Of a stretch of DNA of 64,000 nt, positions 25,175 through 36,953 are shown piece by piece. This DNA comes from Cytidiella melzeri (taxonomy: Eukaryota > Basidiomycota > Agaricomycetes > Polyporales > Irpicaceae), in the NCBI GenBank assembly GCA_022592445.1, contig JABYQR010000126.1, forward strand, positions 48,975 through 112,974, given 5' to 3'. Position 1 is the stretch's first letter. Each line of letters starts with the position of its first letter. Position numbers and translations under genes: made by a program. Under the pieces are notes generated by a model that was not told the origin of the DNA, searched no databases, and worked only from the letters and a program-made list of their open reading frames with translations.

Positions 25175-28100
25175 GAGAAAGTTCTATACACCGTTTGACT
25201 TGTGTTCTGAGCCTGCGCAGAGAGTTGTGTCGAGGACTGGCAGCGAGGGTGGCTGAGCACGAGCTGCCACTGGCAAGCCAAAAACTCGATCTGCAAAATT
25301 CATGATGCCGGGAACAGTATCAACTCCCACGTGGCTCTAACACCGCAGCTCGTATTTGGAAGGCAAGTTGGTTGACAACATTTGATCTACACGAGCACGA
25401 AACACTTGAATCCAAGCAAATTCGTGGAGTAGCCGGACACAGCCACTTATTGCGTCTTTGCCTCAGCAAGAAAACATGTAACAAACCCTGTAAGTAAGAC
25501 ACGTGTTTGACTCCAGGTAACGGTCGCGTGATCCTGGCACTGGCATGCCTTACGTATTCTTACCAAGTTGACCTTGAAGCATGCATGTTGTAAAGTTCGC
25601 GGGAGGGGCAGTAAGTAGACGGGCCCTTCCTCTTCTAATAGGTGCTGTAGACGACCAGACACACGTGATAGTTAAACAGAAACGTCGGACCGCGAATGAG
25701 AACAAAATCAGAACAGTTGTTGTCGTACTTGACACACTTACGTTATTGTTGCACCCCCACGGGGTACCGTGTGCACCGATACTGAACCGAGTCATTTCTT
25801 GTGCATCGTTCAAGATCATACCGGAGTAGAAGAAGGAGCGAGAGCTTGGCCGCTATCTACGAACTGTCCATGATGATCGGTGTCATAATACACGTTACTC
25901 TCGTAAGTACGTCAAATAGCTCAGCGACCAATATGGACACGGACGGTGTTCATAACTGGCGTTCCATGCGTACCGAGGAATCAAGGAAGCCTCGGATCTA
26001 GCTATCTAACGTATACTACACCTCATGTTTTGTTTTACCCCTCGCCATCTTCCTTACCAATCAGTCACACACTTGAACAGAAACATGCACAGCACACAAG
26101 AAAAACACATCTTGCTCGATGGTTTGGGGTGACCGGGCCCCAGGAAACGACATCGGAAGGTCGGATCGAGCAGTAGGGATATTCGAATGCTAGATGTCGA
26201 AACGCTCTCACGTCCTGTCCCAACACGCCATCCCTTTCTTTTCTCCAAACAAATCAGACCCTCCTACCCACACGTTGTCGGTGTAGAGATGCTAGCTTAC
26301 TCCAACAAAACATACCCTTCTTCCCGCACTACAAATTCACTCAAACGCGGCGTGGCACGCGATTCGTCTGAGCTGTCCAACTACGGACCGAACCAACAAA
26401 ATACTGAACGCTTGAGCGTTGACGAACAGCAAGCCCCTTGCAAGACCCTGGATACTTGTACGTCAATCCGTCTGCTGGCAAGCGTCACCCTTAGCCTTGC
26501 CAGTGCTAGTCTTCTCTGTTCAAAAAGCCTAGAAAGCCGTAAATCAATCATACGGCCTGTCCGGTACGAAAAATAGAAAGAAAAAACCACAATGCTACCG
26601 TGGGGGGTCTGCGATTTTCATCCTGCCCAATGGCAAGTCTTGATTGCGATTGGTCCGTATCACGAAACATCCCAGTTTCAGGGGATGGTTTTATGATTAT
26701 GATATCGATGACAAGTACCTGGGCGCATGAGTGAAACGAACGACAAAACGCACCTGATACTTGTCTAATTTTTTTCCCCGCACGAACTCCGGAAACGGCT
26801 CCCCGCCTCATCCCTATCCTATCCGTTGGGTGTGTGTTCCAATGGCACCACTCCCCTGTTCAGTGCTACTCCCAATTTCTCCACTTGCAAACAGTCTAAT
26901 CCTTTTCCTCTCTATTGCTTTCCTTTCGTGCTCCACACCAGAGAGAAGGGCGACCATTCATATTTGTGTGTTACCTGTAATCTTTACCCCGCATCCAGGT
27001 GGCAGAGAGCACTGCACTCCCCCAGCCGAGAAGCGACGCGCGTCTTTACCCCACACACGTAATCGAAATCTATAGTGTCCGGTGCGGTTCTGACTGTCCT
27101 GCAAACAAGTAATTGCAGCTCACCACAGGTTTCAATGTTTCGGAAAAGGTTCAACACCGGACAGAGTGAACAGACGATCGAGGAGAGTTCGTTATACGTA
27201 ATGCACGACGGGCGGAGGTTAACGTACTGAACGCTGCACGACCACGGCGGTCGGATGGTCGGACAAGAGCAAGACTTACAGATGAATGGACAGGGGCCCG
27301 TGCCGAACTGTCTGCCCATTGGATGTGTGTGTGCGAGCAGGTGACCAGTTTGTGTCAGCCAGTGAGAGACCCCTTGTTTTTGCCATCAACAGCCGAACAC
27401 ACGACGGCCACGATGGCTCATGATCAAACTTTACGCAAAAAAAAGGCGTGGGGGAAGGTGGCTGGTGGTTTGGGAAAGCACAGAAGAGTAGTGTATCTTT
27501 CATGCGTCGAAACGAACAGTTATCATTGAGAATACGTCGCCGCAACTTGGAATGGCAGTAAGGTGTATACGTATGAGAAGCGGAAACACACCTGCAACAA
27601 TCCATCGCGACTCGTCAAACGCCCTCGCACCTCGACCCTGAGGGGGTTTCAGCACCCAACGACCAATCAAACATGCCCGTGAGAGCAAAACCCATTTGGC
27701 TCAGGCGCAGCGCTCTTGCATTGACAGCAGTGCCAGCAAACAAAACGCGTGTCGGTCCCATCGCCTCGGTCTCATGTTGCCCTTCACGCCTCGGGACCTG
27801 AGGAGCGCATCTCCCGTAGGTGTGAGAGCCAAAGTTGTCGTTAGAGGGCGAGCAGACCTTGTGACGCCTGATTTTTGGTCAACGTTGCAAAGCCTTGATT
27901 AGACGCAAACTGGCTGTGTGTGTAGAAACTGTTCGCATATACGGAGTGTTTCGATAGACGAGCTATGGATTATAATCAATAATTTGGACGAAGCGAGACG
28001 GCGCAGAGAAAGGTCTGCGACGAGACGAGGGGGAGTGAGAGGAGGATGGACCGGACAAACAGAGGAGAATTTGGCGATCTTCGGGTGAGATCTGGTCGTA

Positions 28101-28296
28101 ATCTGGGGAAACATTGATGGGTTCAGATCGGAGGAGGGCGATCTTCCATCCACGTGGCCCGTGGTTTTACCGGTCGCCGATTCCGATCCCGTTGAATGTG
28201 GTGGCTACCCGAAAAAGTATTTAATAACAGGCCCACTCTCCTGTCGTCCCAGCATCTCCAACAGCCTATCCACCCTCGACTCCAACCTACACAGCA
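25175..28296. other. Long gene-poor intergenic region
   Basis: About 3.1 kb between the POL5 start (leftward) and the next start (rightward). No frame on either strand shows a recognisable protein, and short frames do not chain by plausible splicing that I could see. The part at about 26780-26960 is pyrimidine-rich on the plus strand. Between 27900 and 28230 the sequence becomes purine-rich and then leads into the promoter of the next gene, with a weak TATA-like tatttaataa near 28218. It may be a large regulatory region or hold a non-coding transcript. Confidence 0.4.
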
Positions 28297-28656
28297 ATGT
28301 CCCAGTCTACCCTCGCATCCTTCGACCCCCTCGCAGTTCATCCCTTCACAAACACCTCCGGCCTCCTCCCAAAGCCCACTGCACCCTCGCAGTACCCTCA
28401 CCCGCTGCCCTCCCCTGCCACGATCGCCTCACCCAGCACGGCCGTCTCAGGCTACGTGCACTCTCCCGCCCCGCAGAGAAGGGCCGTACATGGCGCGCAC
28501 ATGAAGCAGCCCATCTTCGTCCCATTCCGTCCTGAACGGTCCTCACCAGAACTCGACGACATCCTCCTCAAGAAGAGGGTGCACGACGTGATGGCGAACA
28601 AGCAGACCTGGTCCATCGACAGGGCAGGGGTCCCTATCACCGCTGGCAGGAGGTGA
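28297..28656 (+). CDS. Small uncharacterised protein, about 119 residues
   Basis: A continuous frame from ATG at 28297 to TGA at 28656. The N-terminal two thirds are rich in Pro, Ser, Thr and Ala (disordered); the C-terminal third is compact and charged (KQPIFVPFRPERSSPELDD, ILLKKRVHDVMANKQTWSID). I take this C-terminal block to be the conserved part and have an impression of similar basidiomycete hypothetical proteins, but no function. The codon bias (strong C in third positions) is unlike the surrounding intergenic DNA and supports coding. The last codons overlap a good splice donor (AGgtgagc at about 28652), so the real C-terminus may continue in a later exon. No signal peptide or membrane segment. 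Confidence 0.65.
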   Translation: MSQSTLASFDPLAVHPFTNTSGLLPKPTAPSQYPHPLPSPATIASPSTAVSGYVHSPAPQRRAVHGAHMKQPIFVPFRPERSSPELDDILLKKRVHDVMANKQTWSIDRAGVPITAGRR

Positions 28657-29295
28657 GCGGAGGGACATGATTTCGTCCCTCCGTTGTGGCTCTCTCTCTC
28701 TCTCGCTGTTTCTTCATCTTTTGGAATACCCACGTGTTTTTTCTCCCCGGAATCATACCCTTCAATCTCATGGTGAGCGGGTTCATTCTGTGCTCTCAAC
28801 ATCCGACGCTAATGAAATGCATGTTTCTTTTATCATAGACTCCCATCACCCCTCGTACATGCATCATCGTCATTTCCCCCCAATCATCACCAGCATCACG
28901 CATTCCGACTCCTCTCCTCCATCGTCCTGCTTTCGCCTCGTGTACAATGTTTGTTCTGTCCTATCCTTTGGCTGTAGTGCTGCATCATCTTTGGTTTTCT
29001 ATCCTCTTTCACTCTTCACGCTACCACGACCTACGATCGCATTCCGGATGACTGTGTCTTGTTAGGATAGAACACTTGCCCAGGGTAATAGTGGAATGAA
29101 ATCATCGTCGCAGACCACATTTGTTTCGGAGTCTTTGTCTGATCTTTGAGCGATGATCTCCTCAGTCTAGCACTCGTGTGATTTATAACAGCACAAGTGA
29201 CGTCCGATTTGACGAATGTACGGTTGATCGCACTAGCCATCTATCCTCAACCACCACTATCACGCGCATTCGTGCGTTCTCGACATTGGCTGCAT
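28657..29295. other. Intergenic, with a short CT repeat
   Basis: About 640 bases. A CT dinucleotide run lies near 28688-28703, followed by pyrimidine-rich sequence. It probably holds the 3' UTR (or a last exon) of the small protein and the promoter of the NTAQ1 gene. Confidence 0.4.
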
Positions 29296-31306
29296 ATGTG
29301 GCCTCACCTCAAAACACCGCCCAAACCTCCGTCTCTACCAGAGAACTGCACGTACACTAGCTGCTTTTGCGAAGAAAACGTGTTTCTACTCGCGCAGACG
29401 TTTGTCGACCTCCCAAAGACTGGAGAACCCAGGTGGGAGGTGTATGTTGTTTGTGTCCAACGACAACAAAACTATAAGTCGCACCCGACTATCATTTTAT
29501 TTCTCTTCGAGGGAGGACGTGACGACGTCATGTATGGGTACATCATCCATCATCGATGCTATTTATGCCAAGCAAACATCGAGTACCCTCATTTTCATTG
29601 GCTATATATGTCATACACCCTATGTTTTTTTTATGTTTTGCAATTCTATCATTCCTCTTTCCGATTCATTCCGGACGAGCCGCAACACTGAACGGGCGTG
29701 CGCACAAACTCGCCGTGGCTATTGATTCTTTGAAGCTTGCTCCGACGTGCATATAAGTCTGGAGAAAAAAACTCACAGCTATTTAGGTCGCACTGTGGAA
29801 TCAAAAATCCTCAAAGCAGCCTTCATCGGGCCTCGTCGTTTGGGACTACCACGTCTTCCTCGTCCTCGTCCTCCGCACCGCCAGTGTGTTGCCAGCAGAA
29901 TGCGATCGCTCTCGAGAATCGATCTCTGAGAACGTGCCGCTACGAGGACCGGAAGACGACGTCCTGACGTGGGTGTACGATCTAGACAGCCGAGCGAATG
30001 TACCTTGCTCATTTGAGGGTGAGTAGACACTTGCTTTCGTATTTGAGCACTGTCGTCGTGCTTCTCCCTGCATGTGTGTCTTTTCTATTTTGGTTTTGTT
30101 TTTGTGACTCTGCCCAGGTCCTTCCGTGGCTGCATAGGTCGCGGCTTGATACATTTGGTCGGCAGATACCTTTTCTTCTTCAGTTCTTCTTGTCTCGTCC
30201 GTAAGGGACCAGCGGGTTATCAAACCAGTTTCTGCAACCCATTCAATCAAGGGAATTCATTTCTGGTATCAGGAAGGTCTAATTGGCCGGTGAGAAGAGG
30301 AACACGGAAGTCTAGCAAGGGAGAGGTTCCGATATTTTGCCTGTCGCCCTGGCAAGGGGGAGTCCGAATTTGACTGGTTTTGACTGTTTGGCCTAGGCAC
30401 CGGTACTTGTTCTTCAAAGTTGGTGCGAAATGCGGTGGCCGGATGGTTGGCCATGGGTCATTGATGCTGCGTCGTGTAAGAACCGAGAGTTCCTAACTAG
30501 TGCTAGGCTTTCTCCTCAAAGGTTGCGACAACGTCAACGAACGTTGAATCTGCTACTAGTCACACTTGACTCGGGATACTTACCATGTTGCAGAATACAT
30601 GCGCGGCACGTTCCCGTATGCGCATCTTTTTAACGAAGACTCGGGCGAAAGATGGGAAATCCCTGAAAAGTATTCGAGGTGAGCGTCCATGTGCCGATGC
30701 TATGTCACAGTGCGACTATGCGCACTTGCTTGGCTGTAGTTTGTTCAGGGTCATCCCAGCAGCGATGTACCTCGACCACTTTGTGTCAGATCGCTCTCAT
30801 ATGGTGTGTCTCGTCCACCAGGTGGAATGCTAGTCCGAGCTGATGTCGATGTCGTCGTCGATCATGAGCTTGTTAATCCCCAGGAGCCTGATATACCACT
30901 GGAGGAAGGCGTCCTAGTCGGGGAACCTGTCCGCGATGTTCAGCCCACGGCGTTGATGTACAGCGCAGCGCTGCCTTCCTATGCGCCTCTCCGCGGGCGA
31001 AAGGTGTCTATGGAGAGTTCCATACGTACAAACCTTATGACGTCCTTCGTGTCTATGCACGGCCGAAGCCGAAGACAACTTGTGCGTCGGGATCACCTTG
31101 CAACGGCTCAAACGGATCTAGCAGAGCCAAAAGACAATGTCAGACATAGAGAAGGGGGATTGGAGATGAAGCAAGGGTTGAATGTCCCTGATTCGGAGCT
31201 GCCAAACTCGGAGTCCGTGGTGTTGAGTAGCGAGGCTAGGGAAGACGAAGAGTACGGGGAGGTCTTGGATTTGGAAGGGTTCTTGCGATGGGGAGGACTT
31301 CGGTGA
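29296..31306 (+). CDS. NTAQ1: Protein N-terminal glutamine amidohydrolase (NTAQ1-like), possibly damaged
   Basis: NTAQ1 turns N-terminal Gln into Glu, feeding the Arg/N-degron pathway. Family blocks in order: CTYTSCFCEENVFLLAQ (catalytic Cys), WEVYVV/FVSNDNKT, ALWNQK, GLVVWDYHVFLVLRTA-like (catalytic His), WVYDLDSRANVPCSFEEYM (catalytic Asp), FPYAHLFNED, LFRVIPAAMYLDHFVSDRSH, LPSYAPL, NLMTSFVSM and a terminal VLDLEGFLRWGG. The catalytic triad is kept. Exons: 29296-29473, 29787-30018, 30594-30678, 30740-30803, about 30884-31306. Oddities: the frame slips between 29446 and 29452, and the expected donor after 29473 reads ATAAGT instead of GTAAGT. Two introns are unusually long for this window (about 313 and 575 nt). 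A long acidic insertion precedes the last block. A canonical alternative (donor gtgtat at 29440 joined to 29787) keeps frame but drops that strand. Confidence 0.8.
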
Positions 31307-31689
31307 TGGTTTTGTCTGCATTCATTCTCAAGTTGCACTGCAGCTTACCTTGACCCGAAGTTATACTACTCTGTACTCGCGGTCGAGAATTGACACGCCA
31401 TGTCTCTTACTGAAAACTGGGCCACGTCGTCTTTGACAGACCAGGACAAGGGCTGGATATATATGGAACTTGTGAACATGGTGGCAGAGGTGGAAGAAGA
31501 GGCGCGCATTTGCGTCGCTTATGTCACGGCTGTGACTACACTTTGGATTAGAAACTATATCATCTCTTGCTAGTGCACACCCTCGACACTGCGCGAACTC
31601 AAAGCTGAGCTTTCTCCGACAGTGGCCACCACATAATCCATGAGCTAGCTTCAAGTTCATACTTATACGCTACGCCAAGGCCACTGGCA
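31307..31689. other. Intergenic, NTAQ1 to FIG4
   Basis: About 380 bases of UTR and promoter. A tatata sequence near 31455-31465 is too far upstream to assign with confidence. Confidence 0.4.
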
Positions 31690-34600
31690 ATGTCTTTCAA
31701 CAAGTTCATTCTGTACGAGAACAGGCTTCGCTTCTTCATCGTCGCGTCCAACACTAGCGACTCTCGACATAAGATCATAAAGATCGACCGCACGACGCCG
31801 TCTCCTACTCCCGTCTCCAGCTCACACTCGACCGTGAGTTCAAGTGGCCTCGCTCAAGCAGGTCTGCAGCGCGCAAGTGTCAGCGACGTACCGCACGATG
31901 CGGACGTGTTCAGCGTCGGCGTAGTCGAGGACGATGCATTGTATAGTGGCAAGCAAATGAGCGAAATGTTGAAGATGCTAGAGGACGGGAACAGGGGAAG
32001 TGGGGGCTTGGGCAAGGCTAGGGTGTTCTTTGGTGTTGCTGGTACGCCTCTCCAGGTGCGCAAAGTCGCAAAGTCATGTTGATCAGGCGCGTTTCGTAGG
32101 GTTTGTTCGCTTCACAGCAAGTTACTATATGGTCCTGATTACGAAACGCTCTGTGGTTGCGCTGCTCGGCGGTCACTATGTATATCACATTGAAGAGATC
32201 GAGACAGTGCCCGTATCCTCGAACCACAAAGTTGATAAACCAGCGGAGGAGCAGAGGCTCATGAATGTGTGGAAGCAGGTCGAGATGGGGAAAAACTTTT
32301 ATTTTAGGTGTGTACCAGTCTTCATTGTGATTTCTGCGATGAGAGTATTAATACCGATGTAGCTACACCTACGACTTGACATCGTCTCTGCAGCATAACT
32401 TGACGCGTCCACACGCTGGACGTATGTTCAACGATCGGTTCGCGTGGAATCATCACATGATGACGCAGCCTTTCCCTGCGTTGTTTCGAGAGCGATATCT
32501 AGGACAAGATTCAACAAGGTTTCATTGGCTCATCCCGTTGGTTCATGGTCACGTAGATCAAGCCAGTAAGTGAACGTATGCCACTATGCGCTTTGTTACT
32601 TAGTTGAGTTGCACAGAATTGACAGTCCTCAGCCGTATTGTTTTTGTGACCCTTATAGCTCGTCGTTCGAGGCATCATGCTGGAGCTAGGTACCTAAAAC
32701 GAGGCGTAAACGACGAGGTGATATTTATGTCCTGATAGCTGATAGCTGAGCTAAACGTATTTGCAGGGAAATGTGGCGAACGAGGTCGAGACGGAGCAGA
32801 TTGTATCGGAAACTTTGACAACGCCGTTCTATTTTCCTCATGGGAGGGACCAGAGCAGTGCTTGCTCGGCGTCTTCGACAAGCAATATAGGCACTTCAGT
32901 CCATTCTCTTGCGCAGGCGAAATTACGGAGACCCAGTCCCCACTATACGAGTTATCTCCATGTAAGACTGTTCTACAAAGTTATTACGCCTGAAACCCAC
33001 TGTTCCTCCAGTACAGAGGAAGTATACCGATTTATTGGACGCAGGATACGACGAGCATGGTGCCCAAGCCTCCCATTGAAAGTGAGTTTTGCAACCCTGA
33101 TATATACCCACACAGTTACCCATCCGATGTGTTCAGTTCCAGTTATGGACCCTTTCTACACAGCTGCTTCAAAGCATTTCGACGATCTGTTCTCTCGCTA
33201 TGGTACACCCATCACTATTCTAAATCTCATCAAACGACGAGAGCCGCAACCGCGTGAGAGCAAGCTTCTCGAAGAATACACCAATTGCGTCAGTTACCTC
33301 AATCAGTTTTTACCAAAGGACAAGAAAATGATTTACCGAGCTTGGGATATGAGTCGTGCGTATAAAGAGAAGACGCAAGATGTCATCGGCTATCTTGAGG
33401 TAAGCCCAATATATGTGCTGCAACTTCCCTGACAAGCCCAACTCGATTGTTGCAGGATCTCGCGGAAGAGAGTATCATGATGACAGGGTTCTTCCATTCA
33501 GGCGGGGAGCCATACAGCCACTTTTTGCGAAGTGAGGCTGAAAATGAGTACGTCGTTACTTCAACCCACTTCTGTCGCGCGTCATCTCTTCTCACATGTA
33601 CTGGCGTAATACTAGGGGTGCGGGAAGCGTTCTTCCGTGGCGCAGCACCATGTCTTTGCAGAACGGCATTTGTCGAGTGAACTGTGTGGATTGTCTTGAC
33701 AGAACGAACGCGGCTCAGTTTGTCTTCGGTAAACGAGCTCTGGGACATCAACTGTACGCTCTCGGCGTCGTTGATAGCCCGAACCTTGCTTTCGATTCCG
33801 ACGCGGTGAACATGTTGACAGAGATGTACCATGATCACGGAGATAGTGAGTAGCAGTCATATAGTATGTGAAGTGGTTGTGACCGCTTATCGTGAACGGT
33901 ATTTTTGTCAGCTTTGGCAATGCAGTACACCGGAAGCGCGCTTGTCAACAGGGTGGAGACATACCGACGAATGCCGCATTGGAACAGCCATTCTCGAGAC
34001 ATCATCGTGAACTTTCGCCGATTCTACACCAACTCACTCTTTGGTAAGTTCCAACTCCAGAGATCAATTGTCCACTCTCATATCCCCTACATAGACGCCG
34101 ACAAACAAGCGGCGATCAACCTCTTTCTTGGCATTCAAAACGAGAGGGGCGTAGCTCAGCCTCTCCAGCGGCGTTCGTACCGCGACTGGTATCAACCAGC
34201 TAACCTTGACGCTGCGTACGAGCTGGAGGAATCTGTGCAGGGTATCAACAATCTGGTCAAAGAACGGGGAGACTATTGGATAGAGTATTACCGACCTCTT
34301 CTGTTCACTTCGCTTGCGAAGCACTTTGTGTACTCAATGAACAGTACGTTGAAGCTTCCTGGGTACGTAGTCCTTTGTCTATCTTTTTGTTGACTTGTGT
34401 TCTGAAGTTTCTTATTGGCTTTAGGAAGACAGCACTCGACATGAGCATTAGCCCTTTCATGCCTAGGCATCGCGGGTCCACCCAGCATCCTAGGTAAGTT
34501 TGCTCCGTTGTGTATGACAGAATTCACTTCTGACTTGACATTTTTGTCGACAGGCTGATGGACGGCGTACGGCGCTGGATAGGCTCAGGTTCATCGAGTC

Positions 34601-35007
34601 GCAACAAGCAGCACGTCGAGTCCCGCCACGCACCCGCATCAAAGACTCTCAAGCACGAACACAGACCCGACAAGAACTCGACTGAATACATAGCAACCGC
34701 ATCCTTGGATCCAGTTGTCCCTCCTGAGGAAGAGCAGGAGTACACAGACTACGTTGAGCACTGTCAAGAGATCGTGATGGCCCAACCAGACTATACAGAA
34801 CGCAAGGATATGAATATCTACGAGAACGCCGTGATGATTTCGAGTTTGGGGGACGAGGAAGATGTGATTGTCGTGATAGACCGGGACTTGGATGTATACG
34901 AGATGTATGTGGATAGGGGTAGTCCGGCTGTAGCGGAAGGATTCGGTGACAGGGAGTTCCTGCCTGTGTCGTTTCACTACGAGAAGTGGCTCAACGGTGT
35001 TTTTTGA
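31690..35007 (+). CDS. FIG4: FIG4-type SAC-domain phosphoinositide phosphatase
   Basis: FIG4 removes the 5-phosphate of PI(3,5)P2 on vacuole/endosome membranes and stabilises the Fab1-Vac14 complex. The start [18 protein letters not shown] matches the family. The SAC domain follows: [126 protein letters not shown], then the catalytic CX5R in [20 protein letters not shown]. After it come the FIG4-specific blocks ([49 protein letters not shown]) and a C-terminal acidic, less conserved tail ending KWLNGVF. The insertion of Ser-rich sequence near residues 40-70 is a common place for variation. About ten introns. All active-site residues are present, so an active enzyme is expected. Confidence 0.94.
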
Positions 35008-35404
35008 TACATTGTCGCCGGTCTTAGTACGTTCGTTTAGACTTGGGGCGCGCAGTGACCGTGTCATGGCTTGGGTAGGTGCTTATTCCACACGAGGGAC
35101 AACGGATTATTTGACGGAATGCAACCTTTCAAACAGTAGCTGCATGATACTTATACATGCACAAAAAAGGAAATGTCACAATACCGCCACAAAGCCGAAG
35201 ACGCCCAATCATTATCAGTCACGTGGCCGTATTTTCTGCCGGCGTCCATTTGGCTGAGACCGCGCCACCAACACCGTTGGTCTTTCTTCCTCACTCGCTG
35301 CTGACCTTGCCTCTCGACACGCCGGAGACCTCTTGTTTCGGGAATTCTTCTGTGCTCAAAACAGCCATATTCCCTCACAAGACACGCTCACAACAGCTCG
35401 AGCA
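35008..35404. other. Intergenic, FIG4 to BTB gene
   Basis: About 400 bases. UTR and promoter only, as far as can be seen. Confidence 0.4.
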
Positions 35405-36953
35405 ATGAACGGACATGTAGATGTAGGACCAAGTAACGGCACGCTAGGGTTGGAGGACATGAGGCAGGAAGTGCACGAAAACCACGGCGAGACCTCGAAT
35501 GGTGTGAACGGCTATGCGCAGTGAGTACATTGTCTCTGTCGGCTTCTTTCATCGGCGACGCAGAGGACGTCCGAGCCTGTGAGCTCCGTGGCGATCTGAC
35601 GGACGGTCGGCAGATAGCTTGCCGTCTCATGTTGCCACCATGGCACACACATGCAAGCAGTCATTGTGGTTGCGTGCTGTTCATTTTGACGTTACCTCAT
35701 CGTTGGGCGATTGCAATACAACTGAGTACACTGCTAATTAACGGAATCATCCAGGTCGTCGCCCTACCAAATCCATAACGAGTCGATAGTGCATCACCTT
35801 TTCCACGCTGGCTTTCAGACTGGTGTAAGTGATCCCTATCTAAGAAATCTGATACATTCTCATCGTACATTTGATAGAACTACGCGGACACTGTCCTTGT
35901 GAGTAGACACGACAGTCATGCCTGTTATTGCCTTCTGAATGATCATCTTCTCAACAGCATGTCTTACAAAATATGTACCGGCTTCACGCCATTATTCTGT
36001 CGCGCTCACCATTTTTAGCCCACCTGATGTCAACGTCTCCACAAACCGGAGGTCAGCGAACCATTTACGTTCAGCTTGAACAAGAACCCGAAATTACTCA
36101 TGAGGTAAGTTTTTGGCACACCCCCATTCAACGTGAGCATCTCTAAACACGTTTGTAACATCGTTCTAGGGTTTTGCAATAGGTGCGTTCTATTGGTAGC
36201 GACGTGCACCTCGATTCAGGTTCTCATTGCAATCCGTAGCTATGGGGTACCTGTACTCAGCTGAGTCATTGAACTCATTGCACCCCGGGAATGCCAGAGC
36301 TGTGTTGGCCGCTGCCTGCCTTCTTGGTGGTATGAATGACCTGTGCGGATATGCCTACGAAATGTGCCGGCAATCTATCAACGTCGAAAACATTGCCGAG
36401 TGGCTTGAGTTCGTTGAAGCGCTACCGGCATCGTCAGATGGAACAAGTACACCCGTCGAACCGCAACAACTGCCGCGTTCCGACAGGACAGCGGTGTTTG
36501 GGCCGTACGCCCAGCGGCTTAGGGACGACGTTCTGCACTTCTTAGTGGTCAGGCTACCCAGTCTCCTGAACGTGAATGCGTTCTCCTCGCCTGTCATGAC
36601 CCATGCAGACAATGGTTCTGCAGACACAGGCAGGGACACTCTATTGGATATTTATTCTCGCGTACCATTCGAGCTGTTCAAGACCGCCGTCGAGTCACCT
36701 GCATTTCAAATTGGTTTGTCCTGTGTCAGCATGTCTAATGTTCAGCTTACTCACTCGTAACGGTTCAGGTTCTGACCAAGCAAGGTTCAAGTTTGCTAAG
36801 GATTGCATCGAACTGAGGAAAAGAGTGAATGCTCGGGGACAAGGGGCGGAGGAAACTGTGGTGCTTGCGTTTGGCGGAGGGAGCGTCGGAGGCAGCACGG
36901 TGCACGTCACAAGAAAAATGCGCAAGCGTCCACTATGGAAGGTCAATTCGTGA
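35405..36953 (+). CDS. BTB/POZ-domain protein
   Basis: A fungal protein with one N-terminal BTB/POZ domain, a dimerisation fold often used in Cullin-3 adaptors or transcription regulation; its own role is unknown to me. Exon 1 (MNGHVDVG to GVNGYAQ) is disordered. The BTB begins with ESIVHHLFHAGFQTGNYADT, VLHVLQNMYRLHAIILSRSP and FLAHLMST, and is followed by the dimer-distal helices (FAIAMGYLYSAESLNSLHPG, NARAVLAAACLLGGMNDLC, AYEMCRQSINVENIAEWLEF). A BACK-like helical part follows (LRDDVLHFLVVRLPSLLNV, IYSRVPFELFKTAVESPAFQ, RFKFAKDCIELRKR). The C-terminus GGSVGGSTVHVTRKMRKRP is basic. Introns are short; those near 35820-36230 are many and by-eye. No kelch, MATH or zinc-finger partner domain is seen. 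Confidence 0.82.

Noticed and set aside
30804..30821. An 18-nt gtgtgt...cag segment in NTAQ1 as an intron
   Set aside because: Too short for splicing and its removal does not restore the downstream frame; an 80-nt intron ending at 30883 does.
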